Below are positions 38,815-48,141 of a stretch of 64,000 nt of DNA, one piece after another. The notes beneath the pieces were generated by a model. The model saw nothing but the letters and a program-made list of their open reading frames with translations, was not told where the DNA came from and made no database searches. The stretch lies in assembly GCF_019134595.1 (NCBI RefSeq), contig NZ_CP077771.1, positions 835,441 through 899,440 of the forward strand, in the 5' to 3' direction. Position 1 is the first letter of the stretch. Each line of letters opens with the position of its first letter. Origin of the DNA: Pseudoalteromonas shioyasakiensis (lineage in GTDB: Bacteria > Pseudomonadota > Gammaproteobacteria > Enterobacterales > Alteromonadaceae). Position numbers and translations under genes: made by a program.

Positions 38815-39645
38815 TTAAAAATTCCTTCTATAAAATTTCCATGCAACACCAAAACCAACCGAAACATTATAATCTTGCTTCACAAGTGGGCTTGCATCTT
38901 GTTGACTGTTAGCAAGGTGATGATATTTAACAAAACCACCTAACCAATACTTTGGTGTGTCAAAATGTACCCCAATTGATACATCAGCGCCAGAAAAACC
39001 TGAACGACTTGAGTATGCTTGGCGAGTTTCATTGCTATGTAAGTCACTCACTCCATAGTAGTAATCCAGGTATTTATCGCTAGCAAAGTTAATATTGCCA
39101 CGAAACGCTAATGAAAATTGTGAATCCGCTTTTTCGATGATCGGCACTCGATAATACACACTTGGCCCATAACGCCAGCCAATATCGTCAATCCCAGAGA
39201 AATCTGTGGCAATCGCTTTGCGCGCAAACAAGCTTAAATACAAGTGCTGTTTAGCGTTTGGTTCACCTAGTAAGTAGTAATTAAGTGAAGGTCCTAATTC
39301 AAACACCCAATCTAGATCATCCATACCTTCTCGGGCTTTGTTGTCTTCACTGTCAACTGCAAGACCTACGTTGGCAGATAAATCTAAATGGAGATTCTCT
39401 TGTTGCCACAAAAAGCCAGTGAAGTTATTACGGTCGATGGCCATTTTATCGCTTTGATAACGAAAATAAGGCACAGGCAATAGGTATTGCTCACTTTCAT
39501 CTGAACCTAAATAATGGGGGATATCTGCATAAAAAAGGCCTGCACCGAACTCCATTTTTGCAGTGCCCTTTTCTACACTATCTTCTGCAGCATAAGCATT
39601 AAAAGCGAGAATAAATAAAATACTTATGATGCAGCGCTTGATCAT
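38815..39645 (-). CDS. MipA/OmpV-family outer-membrane barrel (polyene operon)
   Basis: 276 residues with a signal peptide (CIISILFILAFNAYA). Family features: GAGLFYADIPHYLGSDESEQYLLPVPYFRY, DRNNFTGFLWQQENLHLDLSANVGLAVDSEDNKAR and the final strand YNVSVGFGVAWKFYRRNF. The ATG at 39645 overlaps the ketosynthase stop in an ATGA junction, better than the GTG at 39654. It is probably the outer-membrane component related to polyene display or export; OmpV proteins in other bacteria act as scaffolding or pore proteins. Function in this operon is inferred from coupling. Confidence 0.85.
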   Translation of the reverse strand: MIKRCIISILFILAFNAYAAEDSVEKGTAKMEFGAGLFYADIPHYLGSDESEQYLLPVPYFRYQSDKMAIDRNNFTGFLWQQENLHLDLSANVGLAVDSEDNKAREGMDDLDWVFELGPSLNYYLLGEPNAKQHLYLSLFARKAIATDFSGIDDIGWRYGPSVYYRVPIIEKADSQFSLAFRGNINFASDKYLDYYYGVSDLHSNETRQAYSSRSGFSGADVSIGVHFDTPKYWLGGFVKYHHLANSQQDASPLVKQDYNVSVGFGVAWKFYRRNF

Positions 39646-40868
39646 GCTTGCCACTTTTTAAAGATTAACGAGGTATTGATGCCACCAAATGCAAAGTTAT
39701 TACTCATAATGTAATCTGTTTGCATTTCACGGCCATTGCCCTTGATATAATCTAAATCAGCGCACTCAGTATCAACATCCGTTAAATTGATAGTAGGTGC
39801 AAACCAACCATCATTCATCATATTGATACTTGCCCATGCTTCAATGGCGCCACAAGCTCCTAAGGTATGACCTAAATAACTTTTTAATGAGCTAATAGGT
39901 TTCTTGCCAAGGGCATTGAAAGTCGCCAGAGACTCCGCAATATCACCCCGATCTGTTGACGTACCATGAGCATTCACATAGCCAATTTGGTTAGCAGTAA
40001 GCTGTGCATCATTAAGGGCCATTTCGATAGCCACTTGCATAGTTTCTGCGGTAGGTTGCGTCACGTGTTGACCGTCTGAGTTACAACCAAAACCGACCAG
40101 CTCCGCATAAATGGTCGCTCCACGGGCTAGGGCATGCTCATACTCTTCTAAAATGAGTGTGCCTGCACCTTCACCAATAACCAGACCATCACGATTTTGA
40201 TCAAATGGTCGTGGCGTGCTTTTCGCAGCATCATTTTTTGTGCTGGTCGCGTATAAGGTGTCAAATACCGCAGCTTCAGTGATGCATAACTCTTCTGCGC
40301 CACCAGCCACCATGGCTTTTTGCCGACCATACTTAATCGCTTCATAAGCATAACCAATACCTTGCGAGCCTGATGTACACGCAGAACTGGTAGTGATCAC
40401 CCGACCTTTTAAGCCAAAAAAGACACCCACATTCACAGGCGCTGTATGCGCCATCATCTGGATGTAACTGGTGGCCGTTACGCCTGTCATTTCGCCGGTT
40501 TCCATCATTTTTGCAAAGGCAAGTAATGGTGGCGTTGACCCCGTAGATGAGCCAAAAGCAATGCCTGTAGAGCCGTCGGTTAGACTTGAGTGCTCTAATA
40601 GCCCAGCTTCTTCTAGAGCAAGCTCTGTAGTACGGGTCGACATCATAGCAACACGTCCCATTGAGCGAACTTGTTTACGCTTATAGTGGCTTGGTTTAGT
40701 AAAATGAGTAACAGGTGCTGCTAGTCGAGTGTTTAATTCTGGCGCCACATCCCAGTCAGTCATGTACTGAACGGCATTTTCACCTTTTTGCAAAGCGGTT
40801 TTAAATTCACCCCAGGTATCACCTAATGCAGTAATAGCAGACATGCCTGTAACAACAACGCGCTTCAT
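39642..40868 (-). CDS. beta-ketoacyl-ACP synthase (aryl-polyene, second ketosynthase)
   Basis: A 408-residue FabF-like condensing enzyme with the Cys-His-His triad in TTSSACTSGSQGIGYAYE, YVNAHGTSTDRGD and KSYLGHTLGACGAIEAW. It elongates the ACP-bound polyene with malonyl units. This is one of two complete ketosynthases in the operon (the other at 42032) besides a shorter chain-length-factor-like gene. It corresponds in position to the ApeR or ApeO type of the E. coli aryl-polyene cluster; which one cannot be decided by eye. Start overlaps the ketoreductase stop (TAATG). Confidence 0.92.
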   Translation of the reverse strand: MKRVVVTGMSAITALGDTWGEFKTALQKGENAVQYMTDWDVAPELNTRLAAPVTHFTKPSHYKRKQVRSMGRVAMMSTRTTELALEEAGLLEHSSLTDGSTGIAFGSSTGSTPPLLAFAKMMETGEMTGVTATSYIQMMAHTAPVNVGVFFGLKGRVITTSSACTSGSQGIGYAYEAIKYGRQKAMVAGGAEELCITEAAVFDTLYATSTKNDAAKSTPRPFDQNRDGLVIGEGAGTLILEEYEHALARGATIYAELVGFGCNSDGQHVTQPTAETMQVAIEMALNDAQLTANQIGYVNAHGTSTDRGDIAESLATFNALGKKPISSLKSYLGHTLGACGAIEAWASINMMNDGWFAPTINLTDVDTECADLDYIKGNGREMQTDYIMSNNFAFGGINTSLIFKKWQA

Positions 40869-41593
40869 TACACCATACCGCCATTCACAGAAATAACTTG
40901 GCGGGTGATATACGCGGCGTCATCTGAACATAAAAACGACACAGTACCCGCGACTTCACTAACCGACCCCATACGTTTTAATGGGATCATTTTTAGCATT
41001 TCATCAACCGGTAAATCGTCTGTCATTTCGGTTTCGATTAACCCTGGAGCTACGCAGTTAACGGTGATCTTACGTTTTGCAAGCTCAAGAGAAAGCGCTT
41101 TGGTCGCACCAATAATGCCCGCTTTAGCGGCACTGTAGTTAACTTGCCCGCGATTACCGGCAATCCCTGACACTGACGCCATAGTGACAATACGGCCACC
41201 TTTACGACCTTGCACCATTGGCATCACCGTTGGATGCACCACATTGTAAAAACCGTCAAGGCCAGTACGGATCACTTTATCCCAATCATCACCTTGCATC
41301 GCAGGGAACGCCATATCATTCGTGATACCTGCATTACAGATCACCCCATAATACGCACCGTGCTCGGCAATATCAGCTTCAATTTGTTGTTTTGCAAGCT
41401 CTCTATCGCAAACATCAAATTGCAATAAGCTAGCATGACGACCAAGCGCACTGATTTCTTCACAGGTTTGCTCTGCTTCAGCCACACCACTGCGACAATG
41501 AACAGCAATATCAAAGCCATCGTTAGCTAATCTAAGTGCGATTGCTTTGCCAATACCACGGCTTGAGCCGGTGACTAAAATACGTTTTGTCAT
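40868..41593 (-). CDS. 3-oxoacyl-ACP reductase (FabG-like, ApeQ-type)
   Basis: 241-residue short-chain dehydrogenase: NADPH loop VTGSSRGIGKAIA, ICNAGITND, catalytic Ser-Tyr-Lys in MASVSGIAGNRGQVNYSAAKAGII, and VAPGLIETEM. It reduces the beta-keto group after each condensation so that dehydration leaves the conjugated double bond. Coupled at both ends: ATGA overlap with the dehydratase and TAATG with the ketosynthase. Confidence 0.93.
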   Translation of the reverse strand: MTKRILVTGSSRGIGKAIALRLANDGFDIAVHCRSGVAEAEQTCEEISALGRHASLLQFDVCDRELAKQQIEADIAEHGAYYGVICNAGITNDMAFPAMQGDDWDKVIRTGLDGFYNVVHPTVMPMVQGRKGGRIVTMASVSGIAGNRGQVNYSAAKAGIIGATKALSLELAKRKITVNCVAPGLIETEMTDDLPVDEMLKMIPLKRMGSVSEVAGTVSFLCSDDAAYITRQVISVNGGMV

Positions 41594-42045
41594 TGATTTT
41601 CTCTTATAAACTGCATTGGGTCTTGTGGTTGAAACACATTAATTTTTGCTTCTGCTAAGCATGTTTCATCGCTATGTATTTGACACTCAAATACACTTAA
41701 CCCTGATTCTTCTTGATATAATTTTGTCACCGAGACTTTAAGCGTTTGCTCGTTTTTAAATACCGGTGCATAGGTTTTATATTTGCGCGTACCAATTAAA
41801 AAACCGATTTGTACTTCATTTCCTTTGTCTTTTGCCAGCGCACCAGCATACGCTGCGATAGTTTGCGCCATATATTCACAACCAATATAACTGGCAACCC
41901 CATTTAAGCTCTCGTCATAAAACGGGCTTTGTGAACTAATATCCACTTCACAGCAACCTGACTCTTCGCTGTAACTAGATAGGCGATTGAGCAATATCAT
42001 TGGCTCACTATGAGGGACTACTTGCTCAATTTTATAGTGATTCAT
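41590..42045 (-). CDS. hotdog-fold 3-hydroxyacyl-ACP dehydratase (ApeP-like)
   Basis: 151 residues with a FabA/FabZ-type outline: VVPHSEPMILLNRL holds the active-site histidine and SYIGCEYMAQTIAAYAG the acidic residue. It removes water from 3-hydroxyacyl-ACP to build the polyene. The operon has a second dehydratase (51389); in known aryl-polyene systems two hotdog proteins act as a pair. It overlaps the upstream ketosynthase by 14 bases and the ketoreductase by 4, so translation is coupled. Confidence 0.85.
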   Translation of the reverse strand: MNHYKIEQVVPHSEPMILLNRLSSYSEESGCCEVDISSQSPFYDESLNGVASYIGCEYMAQTIAAYAGALAKDKGNEVQIGFLIGTRKYKTYAPVFKNEQTLKVSVTKLYQEESGLSVFECQIHSDETCLAEAKINVFQPQDPMQFIRENQ

Positions 42046-43195
42046 TTAGATGTCCTAGTACTACACTGACATTATTGCCGCCAAAGGCAAACGAATTTGA
42101 TAAACAGGTGTTAATTTCTGCCGTTTCTGGTTGTGTTATTAAGCCAATTTCAGCCAATGATTCGTCTTTTTCAACCTGATTGCATACTAATTGATTAAAC
42201 TCTGGGTAAGCCAAATAAAGCCAACATAAGCCCGCTTCTAAGGCACCTGCAGCGCCTAGAGTGTGGCCGGTCAAATGTTTAGAAGAACTGACCTTGGTAT
42301 CTTTGCCAAATACCTCACTGATTGCCAAAGATTCCATCGCATCATTTTGCGGTGTGGCTGTTCCATGGGCATTAATGTAGTCGATATCTGAAGGCGTTAA
42401 ATTCGCGTCTTGCAACGCCGTTGTCATAGCAGCAATTGCGCCAGAACCGTCTGCAATCGGTGCTGAAATATGATGGGCGTCGGAGCTTTCACCACCACCT
42501 AAAAAGGCAATGCTCTGTTTTGTATGTTGCTCTTTACTCATAACAAATAATGCTGCGGCTTCACCAATATTAATGCCTGCTCTGTCGCCACTAAACGGCT
42601 TACAAATTTCACCGCTAATAGAAGATAACGAATCAAAGCCATTGATAGTGAGTTGGCACAAGCTATCTACCCCGCCACAAATTACCACATCGGCTAAATC
42701 GGCACTGAGTAAGGCGCGCGCACTAATAAGCGCCTTGGCACTTGAACTACACGCAGTTGAAATGCTGTAACTTGGCCCCTTCGCAGCGAGTTTTTTGGCA
42801 ATATAATTGGCGGGTGCGACGAGCGCTTGGTCGTAATAATCAAACTCCTCTGGCCACTTTCCCTTAGCTGCATGGGCAATTCGACCTCTTTCACCTTCTT
42901 GAATTGCAGCAGTACTGGTACCAATGACCACAGCAATACGGCTGCTCGGAATGTCTATGTTTGCTAATGTGTCAGCAATTTGCCCTAGCGCTAAATCGAT
43001 TAGCTGATAAAATCGCATTGATGCTGTTAATGGCAGTTCATTAACCAACCCCACAAAAGTTGGGCGCTGCTCAAATGCAAGCGACGTCACCTCTGTGAGT
43101 GTTTGTTTAGGTTGTAAGCTGATACTTTGCATTGTTTGTTGATGACCAACCCCCAATGCACTAACAATACCTAAGTCGTTAAGCCAAAATGGCAT
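42032..43195 (-). CDS. beta-ketoacyl-ACP synthase (aryl-polyene, first ketosynthase)
   Basis: 387 residues with the intact triad: STACSSSAKALISARAL (Cys), INAHGTATPQND (His) and SSKHLTGHTLGAAGALEAG (Lys/His). N-terminal region shorter than FabF. Works with the chain-length-factor-like protein and ACPs on polyene elongation. The ATG at 43195 lies two bases after the DUF3261 stop; the frame also opens at a TTG (43201) but the ATG is preferred. Two condensing enzymes plus one degenerate partner is the usual set for aryl-polyene loci. Confidence 0.92.
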   Translation of the reverse strand: MPFWLNDLGIVSALGVGHQQTMQSISLQPKQTLTEVTSLAFEQRPTFVGLVNELPLTASMRFYQLIDLALGQIADTLANIDIPSSRIAVVIGTSTAAIQEGERGRIAHAAKGKWPEEFDYYDQALVAPANYIAKKLAAKGPSYSISTACSSSAKALISARALLSADLADVVICGGVDSLCQLTINGFDSLSSISGEICKPFSGDRAGINIGEAAALFVMSKEQHTKQSIAFLGGGESSDAHHISAPIADGSGAIAAMTTALQDANLTPSDIDYINAHGTATPQNDAMESLAISEVFGKDTKVSSSKHLTGHTLGAAGALEAGLCWLYLAYPEFNQLVCNQVEKDESLAEIGLITQPETAEINTCLSNSFAFGGNNVSVVLGHLNESL

Positions 43196-43197
43196 AA

Positions 43198-43749
43198 TCA
43201 ATTAACCCTTTGAAATTTAATTTTGTAATCTCGCTGAAAGTTTACAAGTTCTGTTGCACCGTCTAAATAGCGAATTTCACTAATTAACTGCTCACCTTGA
43301 TATAAACGCCGTGTCGAGCCTTGTTCAACCAAGTTCAAACCATAAAGTTGCGAGTTCAGCACAGTAACCGGCCAGTGTACTAGCATGATATCAGCAAGAA
43401 TATAGCGAGGATCAACCGCGTTGATAGGGAGCATTTTTTCGCTTTTAATCGGCCCTAGTGGCGCTTTTTCTAACTGAAATATCGGCATACCTTGAGCCGT
43501 CATAACAGCCAAGTTAATACCCGTTTCACTGTTTAAACTCAGTTGCGCTAGTAATGTATGCTGCTCATCGCCATGGTGTACTTCAAGTACTTGCTGCCAA
43601 TTATCGGCAACTAATGACGGCGGTGGATCAAGCAAATAAATCCCTGCATTTGGCGCTAAATCAACGCCCGTTTTTACTGCAAATTCACTGGCACAACTTG
43701 CCACTAATATGCTCAAGGTTAAAAGCAAAGAGCGTGTTAATCGCGACAT
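43198..43749 (-). CDS. DUF3261 lipoprotein of the aryl-polyene operon
   Basis: 183 residues with a lipobox (LSILVASC, Cys19). The family is found almost only in aryl-polyene clusters and is thought to help move the lipid-like pigment to the outer membrane together with the LolA-like carrier and the MMPL pump. Sequence has strand-rich regions (LLAQLSLNSETGINLAVMTAQGMPIFQLEK, RRLYQGEQLISEIRYLDG) resembling LolB-like lipoprotein receptors, which fits a periplasmic handoff. It overlaps the flavoprotein gene by 13 bases. Confidence 0.85.
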   Translation of the reverse strand: MSRLTRSLLLTLSILVASCASEFAVKTGVDLAPNAGIYLLDPPPSLVADNWQQVLEVHHGDEQHTLLAQLSLNSETGINLAVMTAQGMPIFQLEKAPLGPIKSEKMLPINAVDPRYILADIMLVHWPVTVLNSQLYGLNLVEQGSTRRLYQGEQLISEIRYLDGATELVNFQRDYKIKFQRVN

Positions 43750-44978
43750 AATTCAACCAACGTATTTAAGCGTTTGTTGCTTTGTTTTACAAATGGGTTT
43801 TGTAAATCCCATGCATAACCCGCAAGAATAGCACTGATCATCTCGCGCACTTGTTGGTTTTTCTCAGTGTAAAAAATCACGTCCTGAAATGAGCCATCAT
43901 ACCAAGCACTGACGTAGGTTCTAAAGCAATTAACCCCTTGTTGCAAAGGCTCACTGTAATCGTTTTTGAAATCAACTTGCTCACCACGTAAGTAGCTATC
44001 AACTAAAGGAGCAACCAATGAAGCTGATTTTAATGCAATCGTCACCCCAGATGAAAACACCGGATCTAAAAACTCACCAGCATTACCAAGTAGTGCAAAA
44101 TGCTCACCATACAAACTAGACACATTAGCCGAATAGCCTTTGATAGCGCGCGCTTCACCAATAGCTTCTCGATTGACTAATAACCCACTTAAATAGCTAT
44201 CTTGTTCGATAAATTCATTTAAGCCAGCGAGTGGTTGTTTATCCTCAAGTTGCTCTGGTTTACCAACTACACCAATGCTTGCCGTACCATCACTAAATGG
44301 GATCAGCCAATACCAAATATCTTTATGCTCTGGATGAACATTAATTAAGATTTTTTCACGGTCAAACTGTGTATCGCTAATATTATCTTTAAAATGGCTG
44401 AAAAAAGCCCAACGTACAGGGAAATTTGATGCTGACTCTAAATCAAGTAAGCGAGGTAATACCCTGCCAAAACCACTGGCATCAAGGACAAAACGCCCTT
44501 TAATTTGATAGCCTTGCTGGTTTTCATCCGTAACATCAAGTAAAGCGCCATCCTCACAATCGGTAAACGCTAACACGCTATGTTGGTATCGAATTTCAGC
44601 CCCTTGCTGCATGGCACCATCGGCTAAGCATTTATCAAAGTCAGCGCGTTTTACTTGAAAAGTCGTGCCAGGGCCTTCGCTAAATTTCTCGGTAAAATCG
44701 ATTGTTGTGTGGTCGCCCCGACGCTGAAACGCCGCACCATTTTTAAACTGAAACCCAAGTGATTGTGCCTGTGCTTGCACCGCTTGCTCAAGGCCTGCTT
44801 CTGCTAAAAAGCTCATGCACTGGGGTAATAAGCTTTCACCAATCGAAAAACGAGGAAAAGTTTGCTGCTCTAACACCACTACATGCCAACCTTTTTTCAC
44901 CAGTAAACTGGCAGCCACGGCACCTGAAGGGCCAGCACCAATAATAACAACATCAGCCTGTTGAACTTGATTATTCAC
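43737..44978 (-). CDS. FAD-dependent oxidoreductase, halogenase-like (aryl-polyene operon)
   Basis: 413 residues with an FAD Rossmann motif (VVIIGAGPSGAVAASLL), FPRFSIGESLLPQCM and DASGFGRVLPRL, as in flavin-dependent halogenases and geranylgeranyl-reductase-like enzymes. It also has FQFKNGAAF, where a lysine in a KxGAxF context can be the catalytic lysine of phenolic halogenases, and DIWYWLIPF, which keeps W-x-W-x-I-P of the halogenase motif without its leading Gly. It may halogenate or hydroxylate the aryl head or act as an oxidoreductase on the polyene. Start is a GTG, with AAGGA about 10 bases upstream. It overlaps the DUF3261 gene. Confidence 0.85.
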   Translation of the reverse strand: MNNQVQQADVVIIGAGPSGAVAASLLVKKGWHVVVLEQQTFPRFSIGESLLPQCMSFLAEAGLEQAVQAQAQSLGFQFKNGAAFQRRGDHTTIDFTEKFSEGPGTTFQVKRADFDKCLADGAMQQGAEIRYQHSVLAFTDCEDGALLDVTDENQQGYQIKGRFVLDASGFGRVLPRLLDLESASNFPVRWAFFSHFKDNISDTQFDREKILINVHPEHKDIWYWLIPFSDGTASIGVVGKPEQLEDKQPLAGLNEFIEQDSYLSGLLVNREAIGEARAIKGYSANVSSLYGEHFALLGNAGEFLDPVFSSGVTIALKSASLVAPLVDSYLRGEQVDFKNDYSEPLQQGVNCFRTYVSAWYDGSFQDVIFYTEKNQQVREMISAILAGYAWDLQNPFVKQSNKRLNTLVELCRD

Positions 44979-44981
44979 CTA

Positions 44982-47201
44982 TTATTTTTCCTTATTTTTA
45001 GGTAATGCAATACTGAGCGGCGCCAAGATATAGATACAAACTAGCCCCACTAATACCGTTAATCCGAAACTGAAAATGGCCGGTGTTTTCGAAACGGCCA
45101 ACATGCCAAATACCCACATCGATGATGCCGCTGACAAACTAATTGCGAGTACATTGCTCGGGCTTAAATTATTAACCTGATAAAACACCAAGTAATCGAT
45201 TGCCAACGCTAATATCAATAAACAGCCTAACAAATTAAAAATCGATAGCTGAGATTGCAGCGCACTGCATAGTAGCAGTACAGCAGCGCTTGTTAGTACA
45301 AGTACTAACGTTTGCTTACACGCCGTTTTAAAACCAAATTTAACGCTAAAGAGTAATAACGCAAAGGTCATCGCAATGGCCAGTGTTACCAGTAAAGAAT
45401 TTGAGTAATGACTTAAACCTTCGCTTATCATCGCGACTTTATCGTAAACAATTAAATCTGGGTCAGCGTTGGCTAAATCCATCAGCTCGGTTTTATTTAC
45501 ACCCGTTACCATAAACCAGCTTGCGGTTAGTGTATTATTTGAGATCACTTGGTTAGCGATTAACGGCGCTAACGGTGAATTAAGTGCCCCGTTTAAATCA
45601 AGCATTGATGTTGGGAGCTCAACGGGCGTCCCTGTCATTTGACTAACTACACTCATGGCTTGCTGGGCCGAATGCAGTTGCTCGTAGTTTTGCTGTTGTA
45701 ATTGTTTACTAGGCACTAAGTCACTAAGCATCAAAGCAGTGCCATTAAGGCCGAGAATAGTTGCTTTTAATGCTTCTTGTTGTACTAATAACTGCTGCGC
45801 ATTATCGGCAAATAAAATCATGATTTGGCCATTATCTTTACCTAATAAAGACATATGCAAGGCTTCGTTTTGCATTAAATCAGCAGGACTTGCATTTAAC
45901 AGCTTTACATCATCATTAATCACAGGGGGTTTTAGTAAAGCAAAAGCACTCAATAGCACTAACGTCAGCATACTGAGTGGGGCGCGATAATGCGTTAAGC
46001 GTTTTAAATTACCACTTAACATGTTTGCTAACTGATGCGCAGCAGTGTTAATGGTTAAACCAGCTTGCCAATAAGGCAATAAAATACGTGTGCAAAGCCA
46101 AGCTGTAACTAGCCCTGCAACAACAAATACACCCACTTGACTGAGTAACTGCACCGGTGAGAAAAACAAACTCGCATAACCGAGTGTGGTGGTTAGTAGC
46201 GACAACAACAGCGCCAGTTTGAGCCCTTTGCTAAAACCTTGCGGCTGCTCGGTTAAATCAAGCATGCCATGAAATGCATAATCAATGGCAATACCAATCA
46301 GTGTCACTGCAAACACCATGGTTAATACATGCACTTGGCTAAAAATACTGATCAGCGCGATGGTGCCGCCAATAGCGGCGCTTATCACGGTTACAGAGGC
46401 CAACCACAATGCGTTTATCGATCGAAACACCCACACCACCATCACAATAAGAGCCAGCAAGCTCACCGAACCAAACAAGGTCATTTCAAATTTGGCTTGC
46501 TGCGCATTTGCTGCGGTGTGAAATAAAGCACCGGCATAGCGAATTTCTGTATCGGGATAGCGGCCTTCAAGCTCAGCGATATAGGCAACTATCTCATTGC
46601 TTAAAGCTATTGATTGATTTATTGAAAAGGCATTGTCAGCACTTTGCACAAATAACATTAAATACTCATCACCTTGATAGTTAATGTTAATTCGGCCATC
46701 TTGCAGCTCAAATTGCTGCATGTGTGTCATTGCCTCAGATAAGAACCCTGCAGTGGCAAGCGTAGGGTCTTGGTTGATAGTACTTGAAACAAAAGGATCA
46801 GCGACTTTACTCAATTGGCTAAAGTAATACTGTTGAAAGCGATTAGCATCGCCAATCGCTTGTTTATATTCCTCGGAAACTAAATGCCCGGCGTACTGAC
46901 CATAAAATTCTGCTAACTGGGATATTTCTGGTAACTTAAAACGAGGCTCAATGTGTTTACTCGCCAGCCACTGATGTAAATCATCATAAGCTTTTACTGC
47001 ATTCTCACCACGAAAAGAAAAGCTTAACTGCTGTTTATTAGCTGAAAAAAAGTGTTCTTCGACTTGCTGTAAACGCGGTTCTGACTTTGGCAGCAAAGCC
47101 AAAATATCATTATTCAACGTGGGCTGTTTTAGAATAAAAACAACCACTAAGGCGCTAACTAATAGGCTCAGCCAAGCGAGCGTTAGGCCCCATGCTTTCA
47201 C
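44982..47201 (-). CDS. MMPL/RND-family exporter of the aryl-polyene operon
   Basis: 739 residues with two repeats of a hydrophobic block (about 240-375 and 600-735), each preceded by a large periplasmic loop, about 12 membrane helices in all. Typical MMPL features: FAVTLIGIAIDYAFHGMLDL (proton-relay region) and LILALAIDYLVFYQVN. It should flip or pump the lipid-linked polyene from the inner membrane toward the periplasmic carriers. The GTG start overlaps the LolA-like gene stop (GTGA), so both are co-translated. Confidence 0.92.
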   Translation of the reverse strand: MKAWGLTLAWLSLLVSALVVVFILKQPTLNNDILALLPKSEPRLQQVEEHFFSANKQQLSFSFRGENAVKAYDDLHQWLASKHIEPRFKLPEISQLAEFYGQYAGHLVSEEYKQAIGDANRFQQYYFSQLSKVADPFVSSTINQDPTLATAGFLSEAMTHMQQFELQDGRININYQGDEYLMLFVQSADNAFSINQSIALSNEIVAYIAELEGRYPDTEIRYAGALFHTAANAQQAKFEMTLFGSVSLLALIVMVVWVFRSINALWLASVTVISAAIGGTIALISIFSQVHVLTMVFAVTLIGIAIDYAFHGMLDLTEQPQGFSKGLKLALLLSLLTTTLGYASLFFSPVQLLSQVGVFVVAGLVTAWLCTRILLPYWQAGLTINTAAHQLANMLSGNLKRLTHYRAPLSMLTLVLLSAFALLKPPVINDDVKLLNASPADLMQNEALHMSLLGKDNGQIMILFADNAQQLLVQQEALKATILGLNGTALMLSDLVPSKQLQQQNYEQLHSAQQAMSVVSQMTGTPVELPTSMLDLNGALNSPLAPLIANQVISNNTLTASWFMVTGVNKTELMDLANADPDLIVYDKVAMISEGLSHYSNSLLVTLAIAMTFALLLFSVKFGFKTACKQTLVLVLTSAAVLLLCSALQSQLSIFNLLGCLLILALAIDYLVFYQVNNLSPSNVLAISLSAASSMWVFGMLAVSKTPAIFSFGLTVLVGLVCIYILAPLSIALPKNKEK

Positions 47202-47716
47202 TGTTTTTGCTCTTTCTTAGGATAAGCAAAGCGTAATACAGTAAAGTTCCCATTTGCTTCTTGAAGACGCACACGGCTCACTTGCTCTGCTGCTACACAT
47301 AATTCGAACTGACTAAATAGCTGTTTTAGCAAGTCATCTTTAGGCAATAAAGTCTGACAACCGGACTCTGCATGCTCTGCCATCGTAAATTGCTCAGCAA
47401 GTGCCACTTCATCATGCTTTAAAATCGCTTGCAGCAAATTAACGTAAGGCTCAGCGCCTTTTTGTAGCTGCGGCTCATCTTGGTCATTCAAGGTATATAC
47501 TTGCCCTTGCTTGATTAATAGCGTGCTTTTAACCGGAGATTCAACCTGCCAAGTGAGGCCATCTTCAGCAAGTTCAAACGAACCTGTTGAAATAAAAGGT
47601 TTACTAAATCCTTTAAAGTGCTTCTCTTGGCTAAATGTGCCTTGCTCTGTTACTGCGCTTGATGCAAACACAGGAAAAAAAACGAGCACACTCAGTAACA
47701 ACACGCTTAATCGCAT
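47198..47716 (-). CDS. LolA-like outer-membrane lipoprotein carrier (polyene operon)
   Basis: 172 residues with a signal peptide (LLLSVLVFFPVFASS). LolA family outline: GTFSQEKHFKGFSKPFISTGSFELAEDGLTWQVESPVKSTLLI and the C-terminal strands. It is a second, dedicated LolA-type carrier that would ferry the pigment-lipid across the periplasm. Start in a TAATG junction with the thioesterase. Confidence 0.9.
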   Translation of the reverse strand: MRLSVLLLSVLVFFPVFASSAVTEQGTFSQEKHFKGFSKPFISTGSFELAEDGLTWQVESPVKSTLLIKQGQVYTLNDQDEPQLQKGAEPYVNLLQAILKHDEVALAEQFTMAEHAESGCQTLLPKDDLLKQLFSQFELCVAAEQVSRVRLQEANGNFTVLRFAYPKKEQKQ

Positions 47717-48141
47717 TAAATCACCTTTTGAAGTTTTTCATGTAACACAGGCGGCGAAACAAACTGCATTTCTTTTTTCTCTATATCAACCGCAACTTGG
47801 ATAGTCGTTGCTTTGGTTAACTTTTTACCTGTAGCGCAATCAGTGATTACGTAATCGATACGTAATCGTGTTTCATATTCTTTTAAGTACGCATCAACGC
47901 GGATTTTTTGTGTAAATAATGCTGAGCCAACGTACTTAATATGCATGTCAATAATCGGCCATGCATAGCCCGACTCTTGCATTTGCACATAGTCATAATC
48001 AAACAAACGCAGTAATTCGCAGCGCGCGACTTCTAAATAACGCGGATAATTACCATGCCATACCACATTCATTGGATCGCAATCATGAAAAGGAATTTCA
48101 ATCTCAACATGAGTACTCAACAACGAGCCACGACTATGCAT
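47716..48141 (-). CDS. acyl-CoA/ACP thioesterase, 4-hydroxybenzoyl-CoA-thioesterase type
   Basis: 141 residues, hotdog fold with the YbgC/4HBT motif VEIEIPFHDCDPMNVVWHGNYPRYLEVAR; the aspartate of HDCDPMNVVWHG is the catalytic residue. It could release the finished polyene from ACP or clear misprimed carriers. Overlaps the ammonia-lyase gene by eight bases. Confidence 0.9.
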   Translation of the reverse strand: MHSRGSLLSTHVEIEIPFHDCDPMNVVWHGNYPRYLEVARCELLRLFDYDYVQMQESGYAWPIIDMHIKYVGSALFTQKIRVDAYLKEYETRLRIDYVITDCATGKKLTKATTIQVAVDIEKKEMQFVSPPVLHEKLQKVI

